Source: Anaerolineae bacterium (lineage in GTDB: Bacteria > Chloroflexota > Anaerolineae > B4-G1 > DUEL01). From it: DNA of 6,832 bases. The stretch lies in contig JAOZPF010000160.1 of the NCBI GenBank assembly GCA_029932895.1, positions 1 through 6,832 of the forward strand, read 5' to 3'. The position numbers and the translations under genes are program-made. This document shows positions 1-5,537 of this stretch, in pieces; the stretch's first letter is position 1; each line of letters begins with the position of its first letter. The notes below the pieces were generated by a model. That model worked only from the letters and a program-made list of their open reading frames with translations. It did not search any database and was not told where the DNA came from.

Positions 1-2904
1 CACGTCCCGGCCCTGCACCGCGGCGTCGAACCCCGCCAGATTGACCGCGGTGGGGTTGAACTCTTCCACCAGAAACCGATCCACGTCCCAGTACCCCCCC
101 TGCTCCTGCGGCGACAGCGTTCCGGCATTGTCGCTGCGAAGAACGAGAGCGATGACTGCCGTCTTTCCCCTATAGCTATCAGGGATAGCGACAGTCCGGT
201 CGGTAAAGCTGCCCTGACTGCCGGAGTAGGAGGCCAAGCGCTCCCAGGTGCCCGCGGCAGTGTCATGAATCCAGACCGTCGCCTCATCGCCAGCAGCGAT
301 GTTGTATCGTTCTGTGAGTACGATCTGCAGAGATTGTCCGGCGTCACTGGGCAACATGAGAAAGGGAGAATAAAGCTGATCCACCAAATTGTTGCTGTAC
401 CCAGTCCAGCTTCCCTCGCTCCCCTGGAGGCGATAGAAGCCACCGGCGTTGTGTGCCCACAAGCTCTCCCGCGCTACCTCGATCTCATCCTCGTACCAAC
501 CGACGCCGTAGGCAGAGCCGTGGTTCGACACATCGGTCTCAAAGCGAAGGCGGACCTGACCGGTAGTCGTGCCAGCGAAACTGCTCAAGTCGATAGTGCC
601 CTCGTAGTAGGACCACCAAGCCGCGTTATAGTTTCCGCTGGAAGAGTCCTCGGTAGTCCAGCAGCTCGTAGCTCCATCGGGACGACTCTCCAAGTAGAGA
701 TAATCATAGCCGAGCTCAGAACTGCCTCGGAAGTGCGTGTTAAAGTAGGCCCAGCTAGTGCCACGCAGGTCGAGGGCGGGAGAGGTCATCTGGTAGTCGG
801 CGTTATCCGCATCGTAGAGGGCATGGGCGCTGTAGGACCCGCTCCAGGCATAGTCAGTAGAGCGAGTCCACTTGTCGGCCGGGTTGACGGTCCAGCGAAT
901 TGGGTCACCCTCAAAGCAATCCAGGCAGGCAAATCCCTTGCGGGTCCAGTTGGGTGGGGCAGTGGCGAAATCCTCGGTATAACTGAGGGGAGTTCCGCTA
1001 AAGGTCTCGCTGATGGTAGTAAAGCTCCAGACCGAGCTGGCGGCAGAGGTCTGGTAACCATCATAAGTCACGACTTTCCAGTAGTAGGTCGTGCCGGGAG
1101 AAGTATAGTACGGGAGCGAGGTAAGCAAAGTCGCCGGGCCGCCAACCCGTGTCGACCCATCGCTCGTGTCCACGTACCAGGTATAGCGCAACGTGTCCCC
1201 GTCGGGGTCACTGCCACCGCTCCATCTCAGGGAGGGGGCAAAAGCTGCGACCGTGCTGCTGTCGGAAGGCCAGGAGAGAGCGGCGGCAGTGGGCGGGTCG
1301 TTGATGGTGCCGAGGTAGATATTGTCCCCCTCACCAACATCGCGATTGTCCACCCAAAAGGCGATAGGGTGCTTGCCGTCAGCCGCACCGCCGATGGGAT
1401 GAAAGGCCAAGCCAGCGTGGTGGAAACCAGCGACAGTGGTGTTGCCAGCGTCGTTCAGAGTGTAGGGAGAGCCCCACCAATTCTGCCCGTTGTCATCAGA
1501 GCCTTGCAGGCGGGTCTGGTTGTCGCTGTAGATATAGGCAACACGAACTTTTTGTCCGTTAGCGGAGACGGCGGGGTAACGCTCAGTAGCGGCAGTGTTG
1601 GCAACCGTGACCAGACTCCAGTGGTTCCCATCGTCGGTGGAGCAGCGAAGCTGGATATCATCGCTCCGTTGCACGACGATATAATGATAGGAGCCGCTAG
1701 CGTCAGCGTCGGCGTAGATAGCATTGGTCAGGTTGCCCTCGTTCGCACTGGGAAGAGTACCTATCGCGCCGCGGCGGAAATAGCGGCGGCTGTTGGAACT
1801 GCGCAGGTAGGTAGCAATCACGTTGCTGCCGCCCACGCTGACCGTGGGCCGCTGACGGTGGCAGCTTCTGGTCGTACTACTGTAGCCACCGGACCAGTTG
1901 GAGCCGCCGTCGGTCGTCCAGATGAGGAGAAGATCGGAGTACCCATCCCCCTGGTACGGCACCTGGAAGACCATATAAACGTCGTCACCATCCCCGCCGG
2001 CATCAGCCGCCGTGCCGCCGGGGACCAAGGCATAGGTTGTGCCGTAGTAGGTGACGGACCAGTTCGAGACGTCGCGAGGGCAGCCCGACATCGCCCGGGC
2101 GGGGTACCAACGATAGCCAGTGCCAGGGTTGTAATACAGCTCCAGCGCGATGTAGAGCTGACCGTTGCCATCCACGGTAATAGAAGGACGGCGGGCGCTG
2201 TACGCGGTAGAGGCCAGGACGTACCATAGATCCCAGCTCTGCCCGTTGTCACGGGACTTGCCGGCGATGATTCCATAGCACCCCTCCGCCGGGCAACTAC
2301 CGCCCGTGGCGTAGAGGCGCTCAAAGGCGACATAGAGGTTCCCCTGATCGTCGGCCTCCGCCGTGACCCATCCCGAGTTATTGGAAAGCCCCTCGACCTT
2401 GACATTCGGTATCGGCCCGACAGCGAGCGGCCGCATCGTCGGCTGGTGCATGACGACGGAGGAGACAGCAACTCCGGTTATCTCCGGGGATTGGAGAGAC
2501 AGCGAGGTCAGCCGCCCTGTTGGGCGCGACCGCTTGGATGACACATCAGGCATAGAGCTGAATGACACCTGGGCACGGCGCACTAGCTCCGCCCCCGGCC
2601 CAACGCGGTCTGCCCCAAGCCCAACCCGGCCCATGACCTGCGGCCCAGCGGCGAGAAGCGTGCTCGCCGGGTCGTCCATACAGAGTGGGGTATATCCACT
2701 CGTCGCCGCCTCTGGAGCCAGCCCGTTCTCCCAGGCCGGCCCTCGCGGCTGCGCGATCAGCACCTCATCATATGACTTTGATCCGGGCGGAGGAGGTAAA
2801 AAGCCTCTCTGTGGGACTGTCGAAAGAGAAAGGGCGGGCATCAAAGAAAAAAGGAGCACAATGACCAATGCATAGAACACGACAAACAGCAAGCGATTTT
2901 TCAC
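1..2904 (-). CDS. Secreted multidomain Asp-box (BNR) beta-propeller protein with FN3-like and tandem jelly-roll-like modules; 3' end outside window
   Basis: The frame is open for 968 codons from the GTG at 2904 to base 1, with no stop, so the C-terminus is missing. The GTG is chosen because a strong Shine-Dalgarno (GGAGGAGAGG) precedes it and a signal peptide starts there: K2 N R4, a hydrophobic core at about 5-22, likely cleavage after A-L-S (24-26). There is no lipobox. Residues 29-165 are low-complexity and Pro/Ser-rich. Residues 170-530 contain four Asp boxes (SRDNGQSW 217-224, TTDGGSNW 330-337, STDDGNHW 422-429, SDDNGQNW 469-476) between recurring strand motifs, which indicates a sialidase-like propeller. 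Residues 536-631 look fibronectin-III-like (DPDGDTLRY, then YYWKVVTYDG and VWSFTT). Residues 640-812 and 826-947 resemble the MAM/jelly-roll modules at the end of immune inhibitor A (M6) proteases, with endings GWYEDEIEV and GYWDVDRFLVEE. No sialidase FRIP motif is seen, so glycosidase activity is not supported; binding or adhesion is a plausible inference. It probably acts extracellularly. Confidence 0.88.
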   Translation of the reverse strand, partial: MKNRLLFVVFYALVIVLLFSLMPALSLSTVPQRGFLPPPPGSKSYDEVLIAQPRGPAWENGLAPEAATSGYTPLCMDDPASTLLAAGPQVMGRVGLGADRVGPGAELVRRAQVSFSSMPDVSSKRSRPTGRLTSLSLQSPEITGVAVSSVVMHQPTMRPLAVGPIPNVKVEGLSNNSGWVTAEADDQGNLYVAFERLYATGGSCPAEGCYGIIAGKSRDNGQSWDLWYVLASTAYSARRPSITVDGNGQLYIALELYYNPGTGYRWYPARAMSGCPRDVSNWSVTYYGTTYALVPGGTAADAGGDGDDVYMVFQVPYQGDGYSDLLLIWTTDGGSNWSGGYSSTTRSCHRQRPTVSVGGSNVIATYLRSSNSRRYFRRGAIGTLPSANEGNLTNAIYADADASGSYHYIVVQRSDDIQLRCSTDDGNHWSLVTVANTAATERYPAVSANGQKVRVAYIYSDNQTRLQGSDDNGQNWWGSPYTLNDAGNTTVAGFHHAGLAFHPIGGAADGKHPIAFWVDNRDVGEGDNIYLGTINDPPTAAALSWPSDSSTVAAFAPSLRWSGGSDPDGDTLRYTWYVDTSDGSTRVGGPATLLTSLPYYTSPGTTYYWKVVTYDGYQTSAASSVWSFTTISETFSGTPLSYTEDFATAPPNWTRKGFACLDCFEGDPIRWTVNPADKWTRSTDYAWSGSYSAHALYDADNADYQMTSPALDLRGTSWAYFNTHFRGSSELGYDYLYLESRPDGATSCWTTEDSSSGNYNAAWWSYYEGTIDLSSFAGTTTGQVRLRFETDVSNHGSAYGVGWYEDEIEVARESLWAHNAGGFYRLQGSEGSWTGYSNNLVDQLYSPFLMLPSDAGQSLQIVLTERYNIAAGDEATVWIHDTAAGTWERLASYSGSQGSFTDRTVAIPDSYRGKTAVIALVLRSDNAGTLSPQEQGGYWDVDRFLVEEFNPTAVNLAGFDAAVQGRDV

Positions 2905-2906
2905 AA

Positions 2907-2916
2907 CCTCTCCTCC
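2907..2916 (-). promoter_or_regulatory. Strong Shine-Dalgarno of the propeller gene
   Basis: On the minus strand GGAGGAGAGG lies two bases before GTG, and its GGAGG core is 7 bases from it. This decides the GTG at 2904 over the in-frame upstream TTG codons and over the ATG at M22, which would remove the signal peptide. Confidence 0.75.
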
Positions 2917-2971
2917 CCAATATACCAACAAACCGTCACGGTTACCCCTCGCGACGGTCGCTTTGACGGCA

Positions 2972-2987
2972 TAGTACCGAGGTACCG
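2972..2987. promoter_or_regulatory. Palindromic candidate operator, downstream copy
   Basis: TAGTAC-CGAG-GTACCG shares the TAGTAC-N4-GTAC core with the palindrome at 3036-3051. Its own perfect arms are GTACC-GA-GGTAC (2974-2985). The centre is at about +21 from the predicted transcription start, inside the leader, which is a position typical of a repressor site. Confidence 0.35.
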
Positions 2988-3006
2988 GATACCACCGTAT
3001 GCTTCC

Positions 3007-3035
3007 ATTATATAACTAAACTAACAGCGCAAAAA
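3007..3035 (-). promoter_or_regulatory. Probable sigma70 promoter of the propeller gene
   Basis: On the minus strand there is a perfect TATAAT -10 box (plus 3007-3012). A weak -35 box TTTTTG (plus 3030-3035) lies 17 bases upstream; TTGCGC at 3027-3032 would give a 14-base spacer and is less likely. The predicted transcription start is near base 3000, leaving a leader of about 95 bases before the GTG. The weak -35 box suggests that an activator may be needed. Confidence 0.5.
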
Positions 3036-3051
3036 TAGTACGCTGGTACTA
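3036..3051. promoter_or_regulatory. Palindromic candidate operator, upstream copy
   Basis: TAGTAC-GCTG-GTACTA is an inverted repeat with perfect 6-base arms. It directly abuts the -35 box of the propeller-gene promoter, with its centre at about -44 from the predicted start. A related dyad lies 64 bases away at 2972. Assignment as a regulator site is inferred from symmetry, repetition and position. Confidence 0.4.
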
Positions 3052-3096
3052 GCATTTCCTACCAGGGTTTCCACACTTATCCACCACTGGGAACAC

Positions 3097-3126
3097 AAAA
3101 AGCCGCCCCCAGGACTGTGGTGCGGC
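3097..3126 (-). terminator. Intrinsic terminator of the tRNA unit
   Basis: Read on the minus strand, GCCGC (3126-3122) pairs with GCGGC (3106-3102), with further CC/GG pairing inside. A run of five T (3101-3097) follows at once. It lies about 40 bases past the tRNA 3' end and before the propeller-gene promoter, so it isolates the two transcripts. On the plus strand the hairpin has no T-run, so it works in one direction only. Confidence 0.75.
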
Positions 3127-3164
3127 CTCCTTTGTCAGAACATCCTTTTACACCCATTGTCCAA

Positions 3165-3236
3165 TGGCGACGGGCCGATTCGAACGGCCAACCAAGGGCT
3201 TATGAGTCCCCTGCTCTGCCATTGAGCTACGTCGCC
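3165..3236 (-). tRNA. tRNA-Met (anticodon CAT)
   Basis: The 72-base cloverleaf is complete. The acceptor GGCGACG pairs perfectly with CGTCGCC, followed by discriminator A. The D stem GCTC/GAGC has a 7-base loop. The anticodon loop is CTCATAA, and the T arm is GGCCG-TTCGAAT-CGGCC. The anticodon stem GGGGA/GCCCT has a G-T closing pair and an A31-G39 mismatch. CCA is not encoded: A73 is followed by TTG, so a CCA-adding enzyme is needed. The fully paired G1-C72 argues against an initiator tRNA. Elongator tRNA-Met is most likely; tRNA-Ile2, whose CAT anticodon is modified to lysidine, cannot be fully excluded by eye. Confidence 0.93.
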
Positions 3237-3246
3237 GATAGCGGGT

Positions 3247-3274
3247 ATTATACCGAAGGCGAGCCGGTTGTCAA
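3247..3274 (-). promoter_or_regulatory. Consensus sigma70 promoter of the tRNA
   Basis: On the minus strand, a perfect TTGACA -35 box (plus 3269-3274) is 16 bases from a perfect TATAAT -10 box (plus 3247-3252). Transcription should start near 3240, about four bases before the tRNA 5' end at 3236, so the 5' leader is almost absent. This is the strongest promoter in the window. Confidence 0.85.
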
Positions 3275-3322
3275 GTTTCCGCCGCCCGGGGATTCCGCCT
3301 GTCCGCCGCCAACAACCACCAC

Positions 3323-3351
3323 TTGCCAAGCAGAGAAAGGGCTGTTAGAAT
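3323..3351 (+). promoter_or_regulatory. Promoter-like element overlapping the M48 gene start
   Basis: TTGCCA (3323-3328), a 17-base spacer and TAGAAT (3346-3351) form a good sigma70 match. The -10 box covers the first two bases of the ATG at 3350, so transcripts from it would begin near 3358 and omit that ATG. It could therefore be a chance match, or it could drive a leaderless message from the GTG at 3359. Confidence 0.35.
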
Positions 3352-4210
3352 GGGCGACGTGCAACACACAGCGGGCTCCAGAAAACAGGCCAGGAAAACA
3401 ACCGCGTACCGCTACCCAAACGAGCGGGCTATCCTAGCCGTCACCCTCACTCTGGTCATCCTGGTCATCGCTCTGACAGCAACAGCTACGGTCTGCCTCA
3501 GCGCCGTCTTTGTGCTGGCGATGCTCTTGATCTCTTATCTAGTCACCCGCTCCCAACACCAGGCCCTGATGGCGAACGGTCGCCAGGTCACTCCCCGTAG
3601 CACGCCCGGCCTGCACGCGATCGTCGAGGAGAGCGCGCGCCGCTTGCAACCCGGCCCAGTGCAGGTTTTTGTGGTCCCCAGCCGCACTATGAACGCCTAT
3701 ACCTTTGGCCTCTCCTCCCCCAAGACCGTCGTACTCCACGCCCCGCTGCTACAGGCAATGGACGGTGACGAGTTGCGGTTCGTCGTGGGACACGAGATGG
3801 GGCACGTCAGCTTGGGCCACACCTGGCTCAATTCCCTGGTGGGAGGGTTGGCGGGCATTCCCAGCCCGTTTTTTGCCTCGGCGTTGCTGGCGCTGGCTTT
3901 CTTGTGGTGGAACCGGGCGTGCGAGTTCTCAGCCGACAGAGCCGGGCTGCTGGCCTGCGGTGACCTCCGCAAGGCTGTTTCGGCTCTGGTCAAGCTGGCG
4001 GCGGGGAGCAATGCGCGCACCAGGGCCGATCTGGAGAAGGCAGTGCAGCGCATCGAGGCGGAGGACGACCATCCGTTGAGCGGCCTGGGGGAGGCGCTGA
4101 GAACCCACCCGATGATGGTGCGCCGCATAGAGGAACTACAGCGGTACGCCGCCTCCTCCCAATACCGTCGCTTACAGGCACGGATGAGCCGCGACGTGAT
4201 GCGGGGTTAG
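3350..4210 (+). CDS. Membrane-bound M48 family (HtpX-like) zinc metalloprotease
   Basis: This 286-residue protein is a peptidase of the M48 family, which cleaves misfolded or damaged membrane proteins. Zinc site: HEMGH (148-152) gives the two His ligands and catalytic Glu149, and Glu192 in CEFSAD (191-196) is the expected third ligand. The C-terminal THPMMVRRIEEL (252-263) matches the conserved family motif. Residues 27-65 are one long hydrophobic run, fitting a two-pass hairpin; residues 163-187 may be a further span. The first 22 residues are basic and polar, so the active site is probably cytoplasmic, as in HtpX. Length fits HtpX (about 280-300). The ATG at 3350 is preferred, with AAAGGG eight bases upstream; a TTG at 3323 would add nine residues, and GTG 3359 would fit a leaderless start. 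It has its own transcript, divergent from the tRNA and convergent with the kinase gene. Family assignment is firm; substrates are unknown. Confidence 0.93.
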   Translation: MGDVQHTAGSRKQARKTTAYRYPNERAILAVTLTLVILVIALTATATVCLSAVFVLAMLLISYLVTRSQHQALMANGRQVTPRSTPGLHAIVEESARRLQPGPVQVFVVPSRTMNAYTFGLSSPKTVVLHAPLLQAMDGDELRFVVGHEMGHVSLGHTWLNSLVGGLAGIPSPFFASALLALAFLWWNRACEFSADRAGLLACGDLRKAVSALVKLAAGSNARTRADLEKAVQRIEAEDDHPLSGLGEALRTHPMMVRRIEELQRYAASSQYRRLQARMSRDVMRG

Positions 4211-5502
4211 CTCTGCTTGTCCGGCAGAGTGAAGCAAAACGTGCTCCCCTGCCCGGCCTGTCCCTCCAGCCAGATACGGCCGCCGTGCGCCTCCACCGCC
4301 ATCCTACAGAACGCCAGCCCCAAGCCGGTCCCGCGTCGTCCGCGTGCAGGATGATCAGCCAGGCCAAACTTTTCAAACACCCGCTCCCGGTACTCGGGGG
4401 GGACACCCACCCCGGAATCGGAGACGCTGAAAGCGACCCCGCCATCACCACCGCGCCGGGCCACCAGCGTGATCCGTCCCCCAGGCGGCGTGTACTTGAT
4501 CGAGTTGGAGAGCAGGTTCGCCATCACCCGGCCGATCAACTGGCGGTCGCACCACACGCTGCCAGCATTCTCGTCCAAGTCGACCTGCACATCCAGCCCC
4601 TCGGTCTCGGCCAGAGGGCCAAACAGGCCCAGTGCCTCCTGCACCAAATCCCGCAGCTCTACTAGCTCCAGGTTCGGCTCAAGTGCCCCCGCTTCCATCC
4701 TGCTTACATCCAGCATCTCATCGACCAGGCCGACGAGGACGCGACCACTGCGCAGCGAGCCTTCCAGGAGCTCACGCTGCTTGGGGGGCATCTGCTCCGC
4801 CGCCGTCATACGGAGGATGTCAAGCCCCCCTATCAGAGCCGTGAGCGGGCTACGCAGGTCGTGGACGACCATCTCGGTAAGGTTCCCACGAAGCCGCTCC
4901 GACTCGGACAACCGCGCGTTGGTTGTCCGCAAGCGGTTGGCGAGCGTGCCAGCCAGCAGGGCGGTGAACAGAGCAGGCACGGCAACGGCGAGCCAGTTGA
5001 TGACGAGGAGCAAGCCCCGCTCCCGAGGATTGAACTCCTCCCGCCAGATCAGCACCATACTCAGCGAACCAGAGTACTCGAGAGCCAGGATCAGGCCGTA
5101 GCACACGGCGCTCAGCAGCGCGACGAACACAGCGCCGCGTCGTTCGAGGAGAAAGGAGGCGGCGACCACAACGAGCAGGTAGAGAGCCGGCATAGGGGTC
5201 AGCGGCCCGCCAGTGAAATGAACCGTCAACGAGATGATCAGCACGTAAGCAACCAGAACCGTCCACGCCACAGGGCGGGACGGCACTTTCATCCACAAGG
5301 CCAACAAGCCAGTTCCGGTGATCAGCGCCGCCGCCAGGGCAAGCAGAGAGGTCTCCAGCGTGGGGATATGCAACAACCCCATCCCTGAATCTGAGGTCAG
5401 GATCATCGCCCCGAACACCAGAACCGTCAGGCCGGCGACCAGGAGCGTATTGCGCAGGTCCCGCGCTCCACTATTACCCTCCCGCGCATCCCTCGCTCTC
5501 AT
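4207..5502 (-). CDS. Six-span membrane sensor histidine kinase
   Basis: The 431-residue protein is an autophosphorylating kinase of a two-component system. Six hydrophobic segments (about 19-37, 51-71, 78-95, 102-119, 123-143, 163-189) are joined by short loops, with a TGG motif before the fourth, reminiscent of PilS/RegB-type sensors. There is no large external domain, PAS or HAMP, so the signal is probably sensed in or at the membrane. The HisKA domain has H214 in HDLRSPLT. The ATPase domain has the N box (N329, N333), G1 DSGVG (362-366), F box FEKF (376-379) and G2 GTGLGL (391-396), so all catalytic motifs look intact. The ATG at 5502 is chosen because GGAGGGAG sits five bases upstream; the TTG at 5514 falls against that site. 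It follows the PLD-like gene by 35 bp on the same strand, so co-transcription is likely. No response regulator is visible. The signal is unknown. Confidence 0.93.
   Translation of the reverse strand: MRARDAREGNSGARDLRNTLLVAGLTVLVFGAMILTSDSGMGLLHIPTLETSLLALAAALITGTGLLALWMKVPSRPVAWTVLVAYVLIISLTVHFTGGPLTPMPALYLLVVVAASFLLERRGAVFVALLSAVCYGLILALEYSGSLSMVLIWREEFNPRERGLLLVINWLAVAVPALFTALLAGTLANRLRTTNARLSESERLRGNLTEMVVHDLRSPLTALIGGLDILRMTAAEQMPPKQRELLEGSLRSGRVLVGLVDEMLDVSRMEAGALEPNLELVELRDLVQEALGLFGPLAETEGLDVQVDLDENAGSVWCDRQLIGRVMANLLSNSIKYTPPGGRITLVARRGGDGGVAFSVSDSGVGVPPEYRERVFEKFGLADHPARGRRGTGLGLAFCRMAVEAHGGRIWLEGQAGQGSTFCFTLPDKQS
4211..4229. other. Short hairpin at the convergent gene ends
   Basis: CTCTGC (4211-4216) and GCAGAG (4224-4229) form a perfect 6-base stem with a 7-base loop, starting right after the M48 stop and lying in the last codons of the kinase gene. 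Neither strand has a T-run next to it, so it is not a standard intrinsic terminator. It may protect one or both mRNA 3' ends, or be chance. Confidence 0.3.
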
Positions 5503-5504
5503 AT

Positions 5505-5512
5505 CTCCCTCC
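5505..5512 (-). promoter_or_regulatory. Shine-Dalgarno of the histidine kinase gene
   Basis: GGAGGGAG on the minus strand, with its GGAGG core five bases before the ATG at 5502. It decides this start over the in-frame TTG at 5514, which directly abuts the site and has no such element of its own. Confidence 0.7.
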
Positions 5513-5537
5513 AAGGAAGCAAATGATTATCCAATGG

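Noticed and set aside
265..2229. A 654-codon open frame on the plus strand
   Set aside because: It lies exactly antisense to the propeller gene in the codon-aligned frame. The minus frame has a signal peptide, Asp boxes and known folds; the plus frame gives a featureless Val/Ala/Gly-rich protein. It results from the scarcity of certain codons in a GC-rich gene.
1818..2471. A 217-codon minus-strand frame inside the propeller gene
   Set aside because: It is a shifted reading of the real minus-strand gene, rich in Arg and Ser, with no domain signature.
2363..2875. A 170-codon plus-strand frame
   Set aside because: Antisense to the N-terminal part of the propeller gene; no recognisable motif.
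3066..3085. Two DnaA-box-like sequences (GTTTCCACA and TTATCCACC) close together
   Set aside because: Each differs from TTATCCACA at one or two positions, there are only two, and no dnaA, dnaN or AT-rich unwinding region is nearby. An origin is not supported.
3117..3437. Small frames on both strands across the tRNA (3117-3437 plus, 3135-3329 minus)
   Set aside because: They translate the tRNA and its promoter, and the plus one overlaps the start of the M48 gene in another frame.
4469..5388. Plus-strand frames across the kinase gene (4469-5101, 4861-5388)
   Set aside because: They are antisense to clear HisKA and ATPase motifs and show only Arg/Ser- or Gln/Arg-rich sequence.
5503..5514. TTG at 5514 as the kinase start
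   Set aside because: It directly abuts the GGAGGGAG ribosome-binding site that serves the ATG at 5502, and has no such site of its own.
5526..5531. GATAAT on the minus strand before the kinase gene as a -10 box
   Set aside because: The sequence 17 bases upstream (AGGTCG) is a poor -35 box, so an independent promoter is not supported by sequence alone.
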